NCBI GenBank assembly: GCA_910591455.2
Contig: OU342817.1
Span: 21,330,890-21,394,889, forward strand
Direction of reading: 5' to 3'
DNA length: 64,000 nt
Origin: Pholis gunnellus
Lineage: Eukaryota > Chordata > Actinopteri > Perciformes > Pholidae
Below the pieces are notes generated by a model. It saw nothing but the letters and a program-made list of their open reading frames with translations. It did not search any database and was not told the origin of the DNA. Made by a program: the position numbers and the translations under genes. This document shows positions 44,790 to 64,000 of the stretch, in pieces (within the stretch, counting starts at the first letter, position 1; the number at the start of each line of letters is the position of its first letter).

Positions 44790-45115
44790 CCTAATAAGAT
44801 GGAGGAGCTAACGGCGCCAACCAGGCTGCAAAGGGGGTAACGGGAGAGTAGCATCATGTGCTTCACAGAGACTTGGCTGAACGAGCTCACTTCAGACTCA
44901 CTAGTAACTTTAGATGGTTTTCAACTTGTTAGATTGGACGAGCAAGACAGAGTGGTAAGAGGAGGGGTGGGTGAATAGCGATGTTTGTGGATGACAGATG
45001 GTGAAACCCTGGACAAATCAGTGTTAAAGACTAACACTGCACTAGGGACGTTGAACTGCCGGGGAACCAGCATTTCTTGACTGGTCCTAGAACATTGGCC
45101 CCTGTAGCACCTCAT
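44790..45115 (+). pseudogene. LINE endonuclease fragment (CR1/Rex1-like)
   Basis: Broken frames read KMEELTAPTRLQ, then SIMCFTETWLNELTSDSLVT, then MFVDDRW and NPGQISVKD. These correspond to the apurinic-endonuclease domain of fish LINEs, where (C)FTETWL and (V)FVN..WCNPG are characteristic. Stops interrupt it. A related fragment lies at 62838-63110. Confidence 0.7.
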
Positions 45116-45119
45116 GGCA

Positions 45120-46690
45120 GGGAGTAGGGAAAACAGTCTGTAGTTGGGGTTGGATTTGTTGATTTAAAACTCTGATAATTTCATGTGGTGAACAGTAGTA
45201 TTTCTGGTCTTATTGTACTGGGATGTACAGCATCACCATAGATGAGACTGAACTCAACTTAACTCGGGTGGATATTTGTCATTTGACACTGGTGCTTGTC
45301 AGAAGTATGAAGAAGAAAATAAGAAAGAAGTAATTAAAGGTTTGGAAATGTATATTTTGGGAATATTTTTAATTCAATTTTGGTAGTTTATAAAAGAAAG
45401 TAACCCCTGTTTCCACTCAGTGAATTGACTGACCACGCTGTTCTCACTCCAGAGCGACATACTGCAGCTTGGTCAGGGCTCCTCAGCGCCTGACACCAAC
45501 ATACTGTATGTCTGCGTCTGTGTCTGTGTCTGTATGGGATGCATCGGACTTGGAACTCACTCCAATGTAGAAGCTCAAAGCAAGTGACATAGTACAGTGC
45601 AAGATAGCGGATGGGTCGAACACACACAGGATCTTTGCCCAGGAGGCCGCTGTTTGTGCCCCGTGCAAAACTAAGTAACTTTGACTTTCGCACTAGTCAT
45701 TAGGTATGTGACTCTCATGAGTCACTTGTGATGTGAGTCGTCGTTAGTCACTCAGTAGTCAAGTAAGATGTTAGTCAGTCAAGTTACCGTCAACAATGCT
45801 CTTTTCCTAAACCTAACTGGTTTTGTTGCCTAAACCTAACCTAACTTCCTGTGAAGAAGGAAGTTGATTTCAAAAAGACGTTATGCATGTATTGAGTGTA
45901 TATGGACAATCCTTGCCGATGTTACGCAATGGGGTGAGAATGTGTTGGAACTGACGCAACAAGAATTGTGTGAAGAGAACAACAAACCATTACAGATACT
46001 CTAACAGGCATTCTGTGGACAGCTCTTGGTGCTGAAACGAGGTCTAATAAACCTACTGGATGAATAAATGCAGAAAATCTGGATCTGGAGTGTAAGAGAT
46101 GCGTGCATGTAACTGTTCATCAACAAACATACCCTGTTTAGTTGCAAATTGGACAACATGTGTACAAAGTTATCTGGAGTGGGTACAAACAAAAGAAAAA
46201 AAAAAGTTGGAGAAAAATATGACAGGGTGGGTGCTATGGTTCAAATGATCGATCCTCAGCGTATTTAAAAAAAATGTATATGAACCAAAAAGAAAAATTC
46301 TGAACACGTTTCTGTTTGTGTATCATAGTTCTATGAAAAGTAAAGTAAAGTTGAATGAGCGGATAAGGAAAACACTAGAGTACTATACTTAAACCTAGAA
46401 CTTGTTCTGGCATCACTTTTAAGTTTGTCCACAACATCTGTTTTCCCAGGTAATCACCCTGCTGTCAGACATCTTCGACCTGACACATCTGTTAAGCTCA
46501 AACAATGAACATGCTCTCGTTTTTTATGATTCATCTCAAAAAGGGATTCTTAGCATTTAACGTTATACACACAAATGTATAAGGTGAAATTACTACAGTT
46601 AGCCACAATAGAAGTGCTTTAGAAAACTCTAAAAGCATGTACTGTCTTTACTTTCTTGTTTTTTGTTAGCGTACTGCAGGTAGCATTGTC
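45120..46690. other. Intergenic, nothing recognised
   Basis: Non-coding spacer upstream of cntnap2, with a short (GTCTGT)n run near 45510-45535. ORFs near 45.4-45.7 kb on the minus strand lack any motif. Confidence 0.45.
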
Positions 46691-46759
46691 AATGTTAGCC
46701 AACATGCTCTGGCACCTATGGCTCACTCTCATTTCGGGGAGCCCCGTGTTGTTTTCCCT

Positions 46760-47139
46760 ATCGGACCGTACCAAGTGTGGGAGAGAGTGGGGGTGTATTG
46801 ATTGGTTCGGCGGCTCGTCGGTTGGATAGCCCCCGTCTGTCTGACCATGCACCTGGAGCGCGAGGCACGGCCCGCAGCACAATCGCGTTCGGTTCACAGG
46901 CTGGTTCCGGAGGTTGTTGGTCAATCCCCGCCGCAGTGCCTCTGGGCAGGTTGGTAAGAGAGGATAAAGAAGACGAAACGCGCAGAGCGCAGCGGGCGAA
47001 AGGGCCATTTGCTTGTTTCCTTCGCTGCTAATAAAGAAAGCAGCGGTCGGAACAACAGACAGCCGAGCGGAGAGAACGCAGCACCGAGACCCGCCTGGAC
47101 CCGCTTCATTGTCTCTGACCGTGTGGATTATCTGTGAGG
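46760..47139 (+). promoter_or_regulatory. cntnap2 5' UTR and GC-rich promoter region
   Basis: A GC-rich stretch with many CpGs (ggcggctcgtcggttgg, ggagcgcgaggcacggcccgc, gagcgcagcgggcg) directly upstream of the cntnap2 start codon. It is the likely 5' UTR and promoter. The transcription start cannot be fixed from sequence. Confidence 0.5.
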
Positions 47140-63992
<16,853 letters not shown>

Positions 63993-64000
63993 GTGAGCTC

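Noticed and set aside
46777..47031. 84-aa ORF upstream of cntnap2
   Set aside because: Lies in the GC-rich 5' UTR/promoter; no motif, and the signal-peptide ATG at 47140 fits the gene.

Overview
The window is nuclear DNA from a teleost fish. Genes are split by GT-AG introns. The spacers hold fish-type repeats: Tc1, hAT and Harbinger DNA elements, LINE, Gypsy and DIRS/Ngaro-like fragments, tRNA-derived SINEs and long CA/TG, TA and TC microsatellites. The gene order blvra next to coa1 matches the vertebrate arrangement as I recall it. There is no CRISPR, operon or bacterial feature.

Layout. (1) 1-5049, plus strand: the last four exons of a SAMD3-like gene, with a full-length Tc1 transposon (1527-3080) in one intron. 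(2) 6157-15102, minus strand: all six coding exons of biliverdin reductase A (289 aa), plus a predicted non-coding first exon near 16.4 kb. One intron carries a nest of transposons: a hAT element (9788-13412, 8-bp target duplication) holding an older repeat, which itself holds a second hAT element (11457-12647). (3) About 20.9-28.6 kb, plus strand: coa1, the mitochondrial complex IV assembly factor (155 aa), with a 46-bp minisatellite in an intron and an in-frame 12-bp repeat in the last exon. (4) 28.6-38.9 kb: intergenic, with a degenerate integrase-core gene, a third hAT element (32936-35122) and an LTR-like segment. (5) 39028-40113, plus strand: a chemokine-receptor GPCR with unusual residues in the conserved sodium pocket. 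(6) 40.2-46.7 kb: intergenic, with a Harbinger-like element, hAT transposase and Ngaro/DIRS-like remnants and a LINE endonuclease fragment. (7) 47140-63992, plus strand: exons 1-8 of a contactin-associated protein (cntnap2), running off the right edge. Its introns hold a fourth hAT element, a Gypsy fragment, a solo LTR, LINE fragments and several SINEs.

The genes do not form a pathway. BLVRA is cytosolic haem catabolism, COA1 mitochondrial complex IV assembly, the GPCR chemokine sensing, and CNTNAP2 neuronal adhesion. I found no clearly new biological system. The best leads are the receptor's altered sodium site, the dated transposon nests, a family of foldback/Harbinger-like ends, the unusually compact cntnap2, and long CA/TG tracts directly after two of its splice donors. 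All calls come from reading the sequence and from recalled family knowledge; no database search was run.
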